Origin: Patescibacteria group bacterium
GTDB taxonomy: Bacteria; Patescibacteriota; Microgenomatia; PFEM01; JAHIFH01
DNA length: 6,827 nt
Direction of reading: 5' to 3'
NCBI GenBank assembly: GCA_018900995.1
Contig: JAHIFH010000029.1
Coordinates: 1-6,827 of the forward strand
Shown here piece by piece: positions 1-5,801 of the stretch. Position 1 is the first letter of the stretch; each line of letters begins with the position of its first letter. The notes under the pieces were generated by a model, which worked only from the letters and a program-made list of their open reading frames with translations, searched no databases and was not told where the DNA came from. The position numbers were made by a program, and so were the translations under genes.

Positions 1-210
1 ATGAATGATGCCGAGCGGCTTTATTGGAAAGCCTTGGAAGTGGCTCCCAATAATTACTATACCTACGCTGATTTAGGCGATATTTATGCTACCCGGGGTG
101 ACAGAGAAAAAGCAATTGAATACTGGCAAAAATTTGTTGATGCCAATCCTTATTATCCTCGAGCCGATGAAGTAAGAGAGAAGATTGAAAAGATGAAGGG
201 AGAAGACTGA
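1..210 (+). CDS. TPR-repeat protein, C-terminal fragment (5' end outside window)
   Basis: The reading frame is open from the first base and stops at TGA 208-210, leaving 69 residues. Residues about 19-51 match one tetratricopeptide repeat: L25-G26, Y29, G33, A38 and P50 sit at the usual TPR positions. Residues 3-16 look like the end of a preceding repeat (AERLYWKALEVAP). The tail is charged and helical and ends in KMKGED. TPR units form helix pairs that act as protein-protein interaction scaffolds, so no enzymatic role can be read from this piece. An ATG lies exactly at position 1, but a repeat seems to be cut there and no upstream sequence is visible, so this is most likely the end of a longer protein. 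It is separated from the next operon by a promoter and is probably a different transcription unit. Confidence 0.8.
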   Translation: MNDAERLYWKALEVAPNNYYTYADLGDIYATRGDREKAIEYWQKFVDANPYYPRADEVREKIEKMKGED

Positions 211-220
211 AATTTAAATC

Positions 221-249
221 TTGGCAAAACAGCCCTTTTAAGGTAGAAT
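221..249 (+). promoter_or_regulatory. Sigma70-type promoter for the S1-radA operon
   Basis: A -35 box TTGGCA (221-226) and a -10 box TAGAAT (244-249), each 5/6 to consensus, are separated by exactly 17 bases. The predicted start near 256 gives a leader of about 30 bases. A perfect 10-bp palindrome, TTCTTAAGAA (260-269), lies just inside the predicted transcript and could be an operator or chance. Confidence 0.7.
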
Positions 250-272
250 AGTAGCACTCTTCTTAAGAAAGT

Positions 273-277
273 GAGGT
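273..277 (+). promoter_or_regulatory. Shine-Dalgarno that decides the TTG start of the S1 gene
   Basis: GAGGT at 273-277 is nine bases before TTG 287. An ATG at 280 lies only two bases after GAGGT and opens a 16-codon dead-end frame (stop 328-330), so it is a poor start. The next in-frame ATG (377) would remove the basic N-terminal tail. Confidence 0.6.
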
Positions 278-286
278 AAATGAAGT

Positions 287-1432
287 TTGATCAAAAAGAA
301 ATCAGCTCCAAAGGCAAAAACTCGAACTAAAAAGTCTTCTCCAAAGGCTTCTGTAAAGCGTTCCCAGCCCACCACGATGGAGGACCTGCTCAAACAATCC
401 AAATATCAGCTCCGTGGCTGGAAACGGGGAGATTCTGTTGAGGGGATTGTGGTTGAAAAGACCAAAGGAGTGCTTTATTTAGACATTGGCGGTAAAAGCG
501 AGGGGATGGTGATTGACCGAGAGATGAAAGCGGCTAAAGACTTTGTTAAGGAATTAGAGGTAGGGGATAAAGTTGAGGTAATCATTACCCAACCAGAGAA
601 CGATAAGGGTCAGACTTTACTTTCTTTGAAAAAGGCAGCCGGAGATTATCTTTGGAACCAATTTGAAGAGAAATTAAAAACCGGCGGGGTAATTAGGGTT
701 GTAGGCAGAGAGGTTAATCGGGGTGGGTTAGTGGTTGAAGCCAAGGGTTTGCAAGGATTTATTCCTGCTTCTCAATTTGGGAGTCAGTGGGCAAACAGGA
801 TAGAAGAATTAATTAGCCGCCAAATTGAGGTTAAGCCAATTGAGGTCAACCGGGAGAAAAACCGGTTAATCTTTTCCGAAAGAGAGATTTCTGAAGCCGC
901 TCTCCTTCAAGCCCAGGATGGAGCCCTGAAAAAAATTAAGGTGGGCGACACTTTTAAAGGTGAGATTACCGGGGCGATGCCTTTTGGTTTTTTTGTCAAA
1001 ATCAAGACTGATGGAATTAAATTGGAAGGTTTAGTCCATATTTCTGAGATTTCTTGGCAAAGAGTGGAAGAGCCGAAGGAGTTTTACAAAGTTGGCGATA
1101 AAGTCAAAGTTAAAGTTTTGGCGAAAGATAAGACAACAGGTAAACTTAATCTTTCTATTAAGCAACTAAAAAGTGATCCTTGGGAAAAAATTGAGAAAAA
1201 ATATCCAGCTGATGCTAAAGTTAAGGGTAAAGTTGTTCGTTTAGCTCCTTTTGGTGCTTTTGTTGATTTAGAAGAGGGGATTGAGGGCTTAATTCATATC
1301 TCCAAAATTCCAGCGGAAAAATCACTCAAAGTCGGGGATAAAGTCGATTGCTACGTTGAATCTATTAATCAAGAGGGGAGGAGGATGAGTTTGGGGTTGG
1401 TGCTGAAAGAGAAGCCAGTGGGATACAAGTAA
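287..1432 (+). CDS. S1-domain RNA-binding protein (ribosomal protein S1-like, four S1 repeats)
   Basis: The product is 381 residues. Residues 1-30 form a Lys/Arg/Ser/Pro-rich, probably disordered tail suited to nucleic-acid contact. Four S1 (OB-fold) repeats follow at about 46-117, 131-200, 216-293 and 305-373. Repeats 3 and 4 are the most canonical, with PFGFFV...GLVHISE and PFGAFVD...GLIHISK signatures. Repeats 1 and 2 are more diverged, as in the ribosome-binding half of S1 proteins. The family holds mRNA on the 30S subunit and aids initiation. Escherichia coli S1 has six repeats, while shorter four-repeat forms are common in other phyla, so this is probably the rpsA equivalent, though a general S1 RNA-binding protein cannot be excluded. 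The TTG start is chosen because GAGGT lies nine bases upstream. The stop codon overlaps the radA start (TAATG), implying one operon and translational coupling. Confidence 0.88.
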   Translation: MIKKKSAPKAKTRTKKSSPKASVKRSQPTTMEDLLKQSKYQLRGWKRGDSVEGIVVEKTKGVLYLDIGGKSEGMVIDREMKAAKDFVKELEVGDKVEVIITQPENDKGQTLLSLKKAAGDYLWNQFEEKLKTGGVIRVVGREVNRGGLVVEAKGLQGFIPASQFGSQWANRIEELISRQIEVKPIEVNREKNRLIFSEREISEAALLQAQDGALKKIKVGDTFKGEITGAMPFGFFVKIKTDGIKLEGLVHISEISWQRVEEPKEFYKVGDKVKVKVLAKDKTTGKLNLSIKQLKSDPWEKIEKKYPADAKVKGKVVRLAPFGAFVDLEEGIEGLIHISKIPAEKSLKVGDKVDCYVESINQEGRRMSLGLVLKEKPVGYK

Positions 1433-2760
1433 TGGCAAAGGCAATCACCAAATTTGTCTGCCAGCAATGCGGGGCAGAATCGCCTAAGTGGATGGGGCGT
1501 TGCCCTCAGTGTGGTGAGTGGAATAGTCTGGTGGAGACGAGATTGCCTGCCCCAAGTGAAGTGGCTGAGAAAATGATTTCTCGGACTAAACCCCAAAAAC
1601 TTTCCCAAGTAAAATCAATTGCTCAAGCAAGAATAAAGATAGGGATTGGGGAATTTGATCTAGTTCTTGGAGGAGGCGCGGTTCCTGGTTCAGTTACTTT
1701 GATTGCCGGAGAACCAGGGATTGGTAAGAGCACTTTAATGTTGCAGTTAGTAGATAGCATCGGACGCAAGTCAAAAACCAAAAACTATACGCCAGTTCTT
1801 TATGTTTCTGGTGAAGAGTCTCTTCAACAAATTAAAATAAGAGCTCAAAGATTGGGACTAAAAACTCAGCAAGTTTTGTTTTTTATGGAGACTAACACGG
1901 AGACAATATGTACTCAAATTGATGAATTAAAGCCGAAATTAATAGTGATTGATTCCATTCAAACTTGCTGGACAAACAGTTTATCAGGCACAGCTGGCTC
2001 TGTTGGGCAAGTAAGAGAATCAACCGCCCAACTCCTTAAACTAGCTAAACAAGAAGAAATGCCTCTTTTTCTTGTTGGTCACGTGACCAAAGCCGGGGCC
2101 ATTGCTGGACCTAAGGTTTTGGAACATATGGTGGATACAGTTGTTTACTTAGAAGGAGAGAGATTTGGCGCCGCCCGATTACTTAGAGCCACCAAAAACC
2201 GCTTTGGAGCCACTGATGAAGTAGGGGTTTTTGAGATGACAGATCAAGGTTTAGTTGAAGTCACCAATCCTTCCAAACTTTTCCTTAAGCAGCGAGTGAA
2301 GAAAGTGCCTGGTTCAGTGGTAGTGGCGACTTTAGAAGGAACAAGACCAGTTCTAGTAGAAATCCAGGCTTTAGTTGTGCCGACGACTTTAGCAGTGCCT
2401 CGGAGAATCAGCCAAGGAGTTGATTACCGTCGCCTCCAATTAATTAGCGCTGTTCTCGCTAAACAATTAAAACTCCCTTTAGCCACTTTTGATATTTATG
2501 TTAATGTCGCTGGAGGAATCAGAATAGAGGAGCCTGCAAGCGATTTAGGCGTTGCCCTAGCGGTTATTTCTTCATTTAAAGGCATTCCTCTTAACCCAAA
2601 AATAGTTTGTTTTGGCGAAATCGGCTTATTAGGGGAGATAAGAGAGGTCAGCCAAACCGCTAAAAGAAAAAAAGAAGCAAGAAAGCTTGGTTTTACTACA
2701 ATTATCTCTCCAGAGGAGTTTGCTTCCATTAGCCAAGTATCCAAAAGACTTTTTAAATAG
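1432..2760 (+). CDS. radA: DNA repair protein RadA (Sms), branch-migration ATPase
   Basis: At 442 residues this is full length for RadA. An N-terminal C4 zinc finger uses C10, C13, C24 and C27 (CQQC and CPQC). The RecA-like core has Walker A GEPGIGKST at 93-101 and Walker B LIVIDS at 170-175. The RadA-specific KNRFG motif is at 255-259. Residues about 290-440 form the Lon-protease-like C-terminal domain (VNVAGGIRI at 357-365, FGEIGLLGEIR at 394-404), which in RadA is a structural DNA-binding ring and not an active protease. RadA is a hexameric helicase-like motor that drives branch migration during RecA-dependent recombination. The ATG shares its A with the preceding stop (TAATG), with no strong Shine-Dalgarno, so translation probably depends on the S1 gene upstream. 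No clear terminator follows. Confidence 0.97.
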   Translation: MAKAITKFVCQQCGAESPKWMGRCPQCGEWNSLVETRLPAPSEVAEKMISRTKPQKLSQVKSIAQARIKIGIGEFDLVLGGGAVPGSVTLIAGEPGIGKSTLMLQLVDSIGRKSKTKNYTPVLYVSGEESLQQIKIRAQRLGLKTQQVLFFMETNTETICTQIDELKPKLIVIDSIQTCWTNSLSGTAGSVGQVRESTAQLLKLAKQEEMPLFLVGHVTKAGAIAGPKVLEHMVDTVVYLEGERFGAARLLRATKNRFGATDEVGVFEMTDQGLVEVTNPSKLFLKQRVKKVPGSVVVATLEGTRPVLVEIQALVVPTTLAVPRRISQGVDYRRLQLISAVLAKQLKLPLATFDIYVNVAGGIRIEEPASDLGVALAVISSFKGIPLNPKIVCFGEIGLLGEIREVSQTAKRKKEARKLGFTTIISPEEFASISQVSKRLFK

Positions 2761-2775
2761 CCACTTTTCCCTAAT

Positions 2776-2784
2776 TTATCCACA
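2776..2784 (+). promoter_or_regulatory. Perfect consensus DnaA box (TTATCCACA)
   Basis: TTATCCACA matches the strongest DnaA-binding 9-mer exactly. It sits 16 bases after the radA stop in AT-rich DNA. I saw no second box nearby, so an origin is not supported. It may be a DnaA-regulated promoter site or chance: it lies just upstream of the candidate -35 at 2789. Confidence 0.35.
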
Positions 2785-2788
2785 ATAC

Positions 2789-2817
2789 TTGAAAATAGTT
2801 TAAAAATGGGTTAAGAT
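2789..2817 (+). promoter_or_regulatory. Candidate promoter upstream of the structured tract
   Basis: TTGAAA (2789-2794) and TAAGAT (2812-2817) are separated by 17 bases, with matches of 5/6 and 4/6. Transcription would begin near 2824 and read into the inverted-repeat region. In AT-rich DNA such matches are common, so this is tentative. Confidence 0.35.
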
Positions 2818-2891
2818 AAAGCTATATTAATAATAGTATAAACTATGGGATTGGCAATTTTTCCAGAAGGTTTTCTTATAGGCTTGACAGG

Positions 2892-3063
2892 TTTGACAAA
2901 ATGTGATAAAAGGGAAGCGTCCTTTATAAAACAAAGAGCATTACTATCGCTGGATTGACAGAGTCACCACGAATAGCAATGCCCTTCGCATGTTGGTGTT
3001 GAATCAGGACAGGTGACATCAACACCAAGTTGACAATAACATAGCTGTCAAGAGATTGTCAAG
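2892..3063 (+). ncRNA. Candidate structured RNA (nested stems, possible pseudoknot) upstream of rho
   Basis: Several complementary segments nest in one fold. P1: 2892-2899 with 3056-3063 (TTTGACAA/TTGTCAAG, 8 pairs, one G-U). P2: 2955-2961 with 3045-3051 (TTGACAG/CTGTCAA, 7 pairs). P3: 2993-3002 with 3019-3028 (TTGGTGTTGA/TCAACACCAA, 10 perfect pairs, 16-base loop). The P3 loop contains GGTGAC (3012-3017), complementary to GTCACC (2963-2968), which would make a pseudoknot. A small bulged hairpin pairs 2909-2913 with 2921-2925. I do not recognise a tmRNA, RNase P, SRP or T-box signature. It could be a small RNA, a cis-regulatory element, or a cluster of DNA operator sites. Strand is inferred from the flanking genes; the pairing works on either strand. 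Confidence 0.4.
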
Positions 3064-3102
3064 ACTCTAGGTTTAAATTAGAGGATATTTTTAAGAACTT
3101 TC

Positions 3103-3180
3103 TTTCTCGCACTTCTCGTGGGGGAACGTATGTAGGGCAGGCGTGCGTTCTCCCATTAGGAGTGAGAGAAGTGCTCGAAA
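3103..3180 (+). ncRNA. Long hairpin element before the rho promoter
   Basis: The outer stem pairs GCACTTCTC (3109-3117) with GAGAAGTGC (3166-3174), nine perfect pairs. TTTC (3103-3106) and GAAA (3177-3180) extend it past a 2x2 internal loop. An inner stem pairs GGGGGAACG (3120-3128) with CGTTCTCCC (3146-3154), nine pairs with one G-U. The apical loop is 17 bases (3129-3145). No U-run follows, so it is not an intrinsic terminator. A small hairpin, AGGTA/TACCT (3187-3199), lies just beyond. The element ends upstream of the predicted rho transcription start, so it would not be in a transcript started at that promoter. It may be the end of an upstream RNA or a separate small RNA. Confidence 0.4.
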
Positions 3181-3234
3181 CAGGATAGGTACTCTACCTT
3201 CTTTTCGAAAACCGAACGAGGTTCTATTTGGGGC

Positions 3235-3264
3235 TTGACATTTGAGTTGAATCTTTGTTTTAAT
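3235..3264 (+). promoter_or_regulatory. Extended -10 promoter for rho
   Basis: A perfect -35 TTGACA (3235-3240), an 18-base spacer and -10 TTTAAT (3259-3264) are preceded by the extended -10 TG (3256-3257). The predicted start near 3271 gives a leader of about 40 bases to the rho ATG at 3311. Confidence 0.65.
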
Positions 3265-3310
3265 AAAACTGTAGATTGAGTTCCTCCATAAAATTAGTAA
3301 TGATTTCCTA

Positions 3311-4585
3311 ATGCCAAAAATTAAATCTATTGCTTCTGAGAAAAAGAAAGCCGTTGTTAAAGGCGGAGAAAAGCCATTGTCGCGTTCAACGCGATTGACG
3401 GTTGATGAGGTCGTGGGAGAAAAGAGACAAAGAGAGTTTGATGGGGTGGTGGACAATCGGCGGATACCTGATGCCGGCGTGCCTACTCACTACATGGAAG
3501 GTGTTTTAGAGATTGCCTCCGAGGGTCATGGCTATCTTCGTCCCAAATTTTCGCCTTCTGATAAAGACGTTTATATTTCTTCCTCTCAAATTCGGCGTTT
3601 TAATCTCCGTTTCGGTGATATGATTGGTGGTCAAGCCCGAGAGCCAAAGGAAAACGAGCGTTATTATGGCTTATTGAAAGTAGAAAAAGTTAATGGTCAG
3701 CCTTTAACCAAAATCGGCGAACGACCTGTTTTCGAGAACTTGACGCCCATTTATCCTGATGAGCAAATCAAATTAGAAACTGGCAAAACCCCGGTCTCTA
3801 CCAGGGTAATTGATCTCATTGCTCCAATTGGCAAGGGACAACGAGGCTTGATTGTTTCTCCACCCAAAGCCGGCAAGACCTGGCTTCTCAAAGATATTGC
3901 TAATGGAATTACTGATAATTTCAAGGATATTCATTTAATGGCGGTTTTGGTAGGAGAAAGACCAGAGGAGGTGACTGATATTGCCCGCTCAGTTAAAGGC
4001 GAAGTGATTGCCTCTAACTTTGATGAACCACCAGAACAGCAAACCAGCATCGCTGAGGTGGCTTTAGAGCGAGCCAAAAGGCTAGTTGAGTTTGGTAAAG
4101 ATGTAGTAATCCTTTTAGATTCAATTACCCGTCTTGCTCGTGCTTATAATCTTTGTATTCCTACTTCTGGGCGGACCTTAACCGGTGGCTTTGATCCGGC
4201 GGCGCTTTGGCCACCCAAGAAATTTTTTGGTGCTGCCAGAAATATGGAAAAAGGTGGCTCTTTGACCATTATTGGTACTTGCTTGATTGAAACCGGCTCT
4301 AAAATGGATGACTTGATTTATGAAGAATTTAAGGGCACGGGTAATATGGAGCTTCATTTAGTCCGGGATTTGGCTGAGCGGCGTGTTTATCCGGCGATTG
4401 ATATTCAGCGCTCTGGTACAAGACAAGAAGAGCTTCTTTATGGCAAAACAATTTACCCCAAGATTATTACCATGAGGAAGATGGTGGACATGTTGGGGGC
4501 TAATGAGAGGACGGAATTGATTTTGGAGCGGTTAAATAAAACCAAATCCAACGCCGAATTTTTGAAAACCCTTAATAAAGGCTAA
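3311..4585 (+). CDS. rho: Transcription termination factor Rho
   Basis: The product is 424 residues and matches Rho from about residue 60 to the end. The cold-shock-type RNA-binding domain is about 60-125, with the SSQIRRFNLR motif at 91-100. The ATPase core has Walker A PPKAGKT at 184-190 and Walker B VVILLDS at 265-271. The Q-loop is in the SGRTLTGG region (286-293), and the R-loop/GSKMDD segment is at 329-334. Against E. coli Rho, a constant offset of five places the key residues as K189, E216, D270, K331 and the arginine finger R371, all conserved. Rho is a hexameric RNA translocase that ends transcription of untranslated RNA. Residues 1-59 are a short, charged tail and not the usual N-terminal helix bundle. 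The ATG at 3311 has no visible Shine-Dalgarno; it overlaps the stop of a three-codon leader frame (3300-3311). A six-pair hairpin spans the stop codon. Confidence 0.98.
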   Translation: MPKIKSIASEKKKAVVKGGEKPLSRSTRLTVDEVVGEKRQREFDGVVDNRRIPDAGVPTHYMEGVLEIASEGHGYLRPKFSPSDKDVYISSSQIRRFNLRFGDMIGGQAREPKENERYYGLLKVEKVNGQPLTKIGERPVFENLTPIYPDEQIKLETGKTPVSTRVIDLIAPIGKGQRGLIVSPPKAGKTWLLKDIANGITDNFKDIHLMAVLVGERPEEVTDIARSVKGEVIASNFDEPPEQQTSIAEVALERAKRLVEFGKDVVILLDSITRLARAYNLCIPTSGRTLTGGFDPAALWPPKKFFGAARNMEKGGSLTIIGTCLIETGSKMDDLIYEEFKGTGNMELHLVRDLAERRVYPAIDIQRSGTRQEELLYGKTIYPKIITMRKMVDMLGANERTELILERLNKTKSNAEFLKTLNKG

Positions 4586-4592
4586 GCCTTTT
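4577..4592 (+). terminator. Weak hairpin spanning the rho stop codon
   Basis: AAAGGC (4577-4582) pairs with GCCTTT (4586-4591), with the rho stop TAA (4583-4585) as the whole loop. Only a few Ts follow, and most belong to the stem, so it is at best a weak terminator or pause site. It may simply insulate rho from the next gene. Confidence 0.25.
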
Positions 4593-4595
4593 GAA

Positions 4596-4624
4596 TTGAC
4601 TTCTCTGCCTGCTTATGCTACTCT
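4596..4624 (+). promoter_or_regulatory. Candidate promoter for the M23 peptidase gene
   Basis: TTGACT (4596-4601, 5/6) lies 17 bases before TACTCT (4619-4624, 3/6), which is preceded by an extended -10 TG (4616-4617). The start near 4631 would fall about four bases before ATG 4635, giving a nearly leaderless message. Confidence 0.35.
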
Positions 4625-4634
4625 GGCTTTACTC

Positions 4635-5726
4635 ATGGATAAACCCTCCTTGAAAGAGGATTTTTGGCATTTTCTTTGTTGTTTGGGTCGTTACTTCCAA
4701 AAAAAATCTCTTAGAAGTTTTCATTTTTTTGAAACCGGCAAGTCTAGGATGGCGGTTGTTCTTTATCGCCAGCGGGGGCGTTACAGTCGTCCATTTGTTC
4801 ATTCAGGAATGATGCTTCTTATTGTCATCGGAGTGACTTTGGGTCCGGTTTTGATTAAGGAGAATTTTCCCGGCTTATCAGATACTTCTTGGCAACAAGC
4901 TGAGGCAACGGTTATTCTTTCCGCCACTAAAGGAGAAGTTGAGACCTCGACCTTGGAATCAATTAAACCTCGTTCAGAAATTATTGAATATACAGTTAAA
5001 GAAGGGGACACGGTTTCCACCATTGCCGAAAAATTTGGTGTCTCTATTGACACCATTCGCTGGGAGAACAATCTTAAAACTATCAAATCCATTAAAGTTG
5101 GCGATAAATTGAGAATTTTGCCTGTAAGTGGTATTTCTCATAAAGTCACACATGGAGAGACGATTTATTCTATTGCCAAGAAATATCAAGTTGATGCCCA
5201 GGTAATTGTTAACTGGCCTTATAACTCCTTTGCTAATGACGAAACTTTTGCTTTGGCAGTAGGGCAGCCGTTGATTGTCCCTGATGGGATTATGCCAAAG
5301 GCTGTTCCCACCGCTCCAAGACCTTATTATGCGGAGGTGCCGGCCGCAGGAACAGTTACCGGGACCGGTCAATTTGTTTGGCCAGTCGGGGGTAATATTA
5401 GTCAAAACTTTGTCTGGTATCACCCCGGAATTGATATCTCCAATAACAGCGCCCCCAATGTTCTAGCCGCCGATGGGGGAACAGTGGTTATTGCTGGTTG
5501 GCCCGCGCCCTGGGCTTATGGCAATCGAGTTTTAATTGACCACGGTAATGGCTTTAGTACTTTATATGCCCATCTTTCTGCCATCTATGTTTCCCCAGGA
5601 CAAAGCGTTAGTCGGGGACAATCCATTGGAAGAATGGGTTCCACCGGGCGAAGCACTGGCATTCATTTACACTTTGAGATAAGAAGCAACGGAACAGCAG
5701 CTAACCCGCTGAGCTATTTGAAGTAG
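4635..5726 (+). CDS. Membrane-anchored LysM-M23 peptidoglycan endopeptidase
   Basis: Numbering is from ATG 4635 (363 residues). A basic cytoplasmic segment (1-57) precedes one hydrophobic helix at about 58-74, which anchors the protein or acts as an uncleaved signal. Two LysM cell-wall-binding repeats follow at about 118-163 (YTVKEGDTVSTIAEKFGV) and 168-216. A Pro-rich linker leads to the M23 (lysostaphin/LytM) domain at about 247-363. Zinc ligands are H263 and D267 (HPGID) and H346; the catalytic histidines are H313 (YAHLS) and H344 (HLHFE). All are intact, so an active hydrolase cutting peptide cross-links during growth or division is expected. A longer in-frame TTG start at 4596 is possible, but that codon lies in a plausible -35 box. 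Neither start has a good Shine-Dalgarno. The gene follows rho by 49 bases; no functional link to rho is implied. Confidence 0.9.
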   Translation: MDKPSLKEDFWHFLCCLGRYFQKKSLRSFHFFETGKSRMAVVLYRQRGRYSRPFVHSGMMLLIVIGVTLGPVLIKENFPGLSDTSWQQAEATVILSATKGEVETSTLESIKPRSEIIEYTVKEGDTVSTIAEKFGVSIDTIRWENNLKTIKSIKVGDKLRILPVSGISHKVTHGETIYSIAKKYQVDAQVIVNWPYNSFANDETFALAVGQPLIVPDGIMPKAVPTAPRPYYAEVPAAGTVTGTGQFVWPVGGNISQNFVWYHPGIDISNNSAPNVLAADGGTVVIAGWPAPWAYGNRVLIDHGNGFSTLYAHLSAIYVSPGQSVSRGQSIGRMGSTGRSTGIHLHFEIRSNGTAANPLSYLK

Positions 5727-5744
5727 GTCTGCTGCTTTATTTTT
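5695..5744 (+). terminator. Possible intrinsic terminator after the M23 gene
   Basis: CAGCAG (5695-5700) pairs with CTGCTG (5729-5734), followed by a T-rich run ctttattttt to 5744. The stem is short and the loop is 28 bases and includes the gene's last codons, so efficiency is doubtful. Confidence 0.3.
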
Positions 5745-5766
5745 AATTAATCTTTCAAAACGTTAC

Positions 5767-5795
5767 TTGCACCTATATGACCTCTGGAGTATAAT
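5767..5795 (+). promoter_or_regulatory. Promoter giving a leaderless transcript of the HTH/LAGLIDADG-like ORF
   Basis: A perfect -10 TATAAT (5790-5795) is preceded at exactly 17 bases by TTGCAC (5767-5772, 3/6). The expected start, six to seven bases downstream, coincides with ATG 5802. A GGAG at 5786-5789 is 12 bases before the ATG and could be a distant Shine-Dalgarno only if transcription begins further upstream. Confidence 0.5.
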
Positions 5796-5801
5796 TAAGA
5801 T

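Larger units (their letters stand above)
2761..3310. other. 550-base intergenic region with no convincing gene; candidate regulatory/ncRNA tract
   Basis: No frame on either strand here reads like a protein. The longest plus-strand ATG frame is 37 codons (2845-2958), with no Shine-Dalgarno. The left third (2761-2880) is strongly AT-rich and contains a DnaA-box 9-mer and a candidate promoter. The middle and right parts are more GC-balanced and carry perfect inverted repeats (2892-3063 and 3103-3180). The last 75 bases are the rho promoter and leader. The individual elements are listed separately. Confidence 0.7.

Noticed and set aside
280..330. ATG at 280 as the start of the S1 gene
   Set aside because: It is in a different frame that stops after 16 codons and lies only two bases from the Shine-Dalgarno.
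2350..2760. Active Lon-type protease domain in RadA
   Set aside because: The Lon-like C-terminal domain is standard for RadA and functions structurally. The surrounding motifs are RadA's, not those of a Lon peptidase.
2761..2850. Replication origin suggested by a DnaA box plus AT-rich DNA
   Set aside because: There is only one box, no dnaA or dnaN nearby, and no array of GATC or DnaA-trio elements.
2845..2958. A 37-codon plus-strand ORF (ATG 2845 to TGA 2958) downstream of a candidate promoter
   Set aside because: It has no Shine-Dalgarno, no recognisable motif, and overlaps the 5' strands of the proposed RNA stems. An ORF of this length is expected by chance in 550 bases.
2881..3230. tmRNA, RNase P RNA, SRP RNA or T-box leader in the radA-rho gap
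   Set aside because: No tRNA-like ends, no GAGGAAAGTCC-type RNase P core, no SRP GGAAGCAGC-type tetraloop region and no T-box sequence were found on either strand.
3091..3456. Minus-strand 121-codon frame over the hairpin region and the rho start
   Set aside because: It overlaps the conserved 5' end of rho, the rho promoter and the hairpin. Its translation is compositionally unlike a protein and matches nothing I recognise.
4974..5423. Minus-strand 149-codon frame inside the M23 gene
   Set aside because: It lies entirely opposite the LysM repeats and linker of a clear protein and shows no domain of its own.
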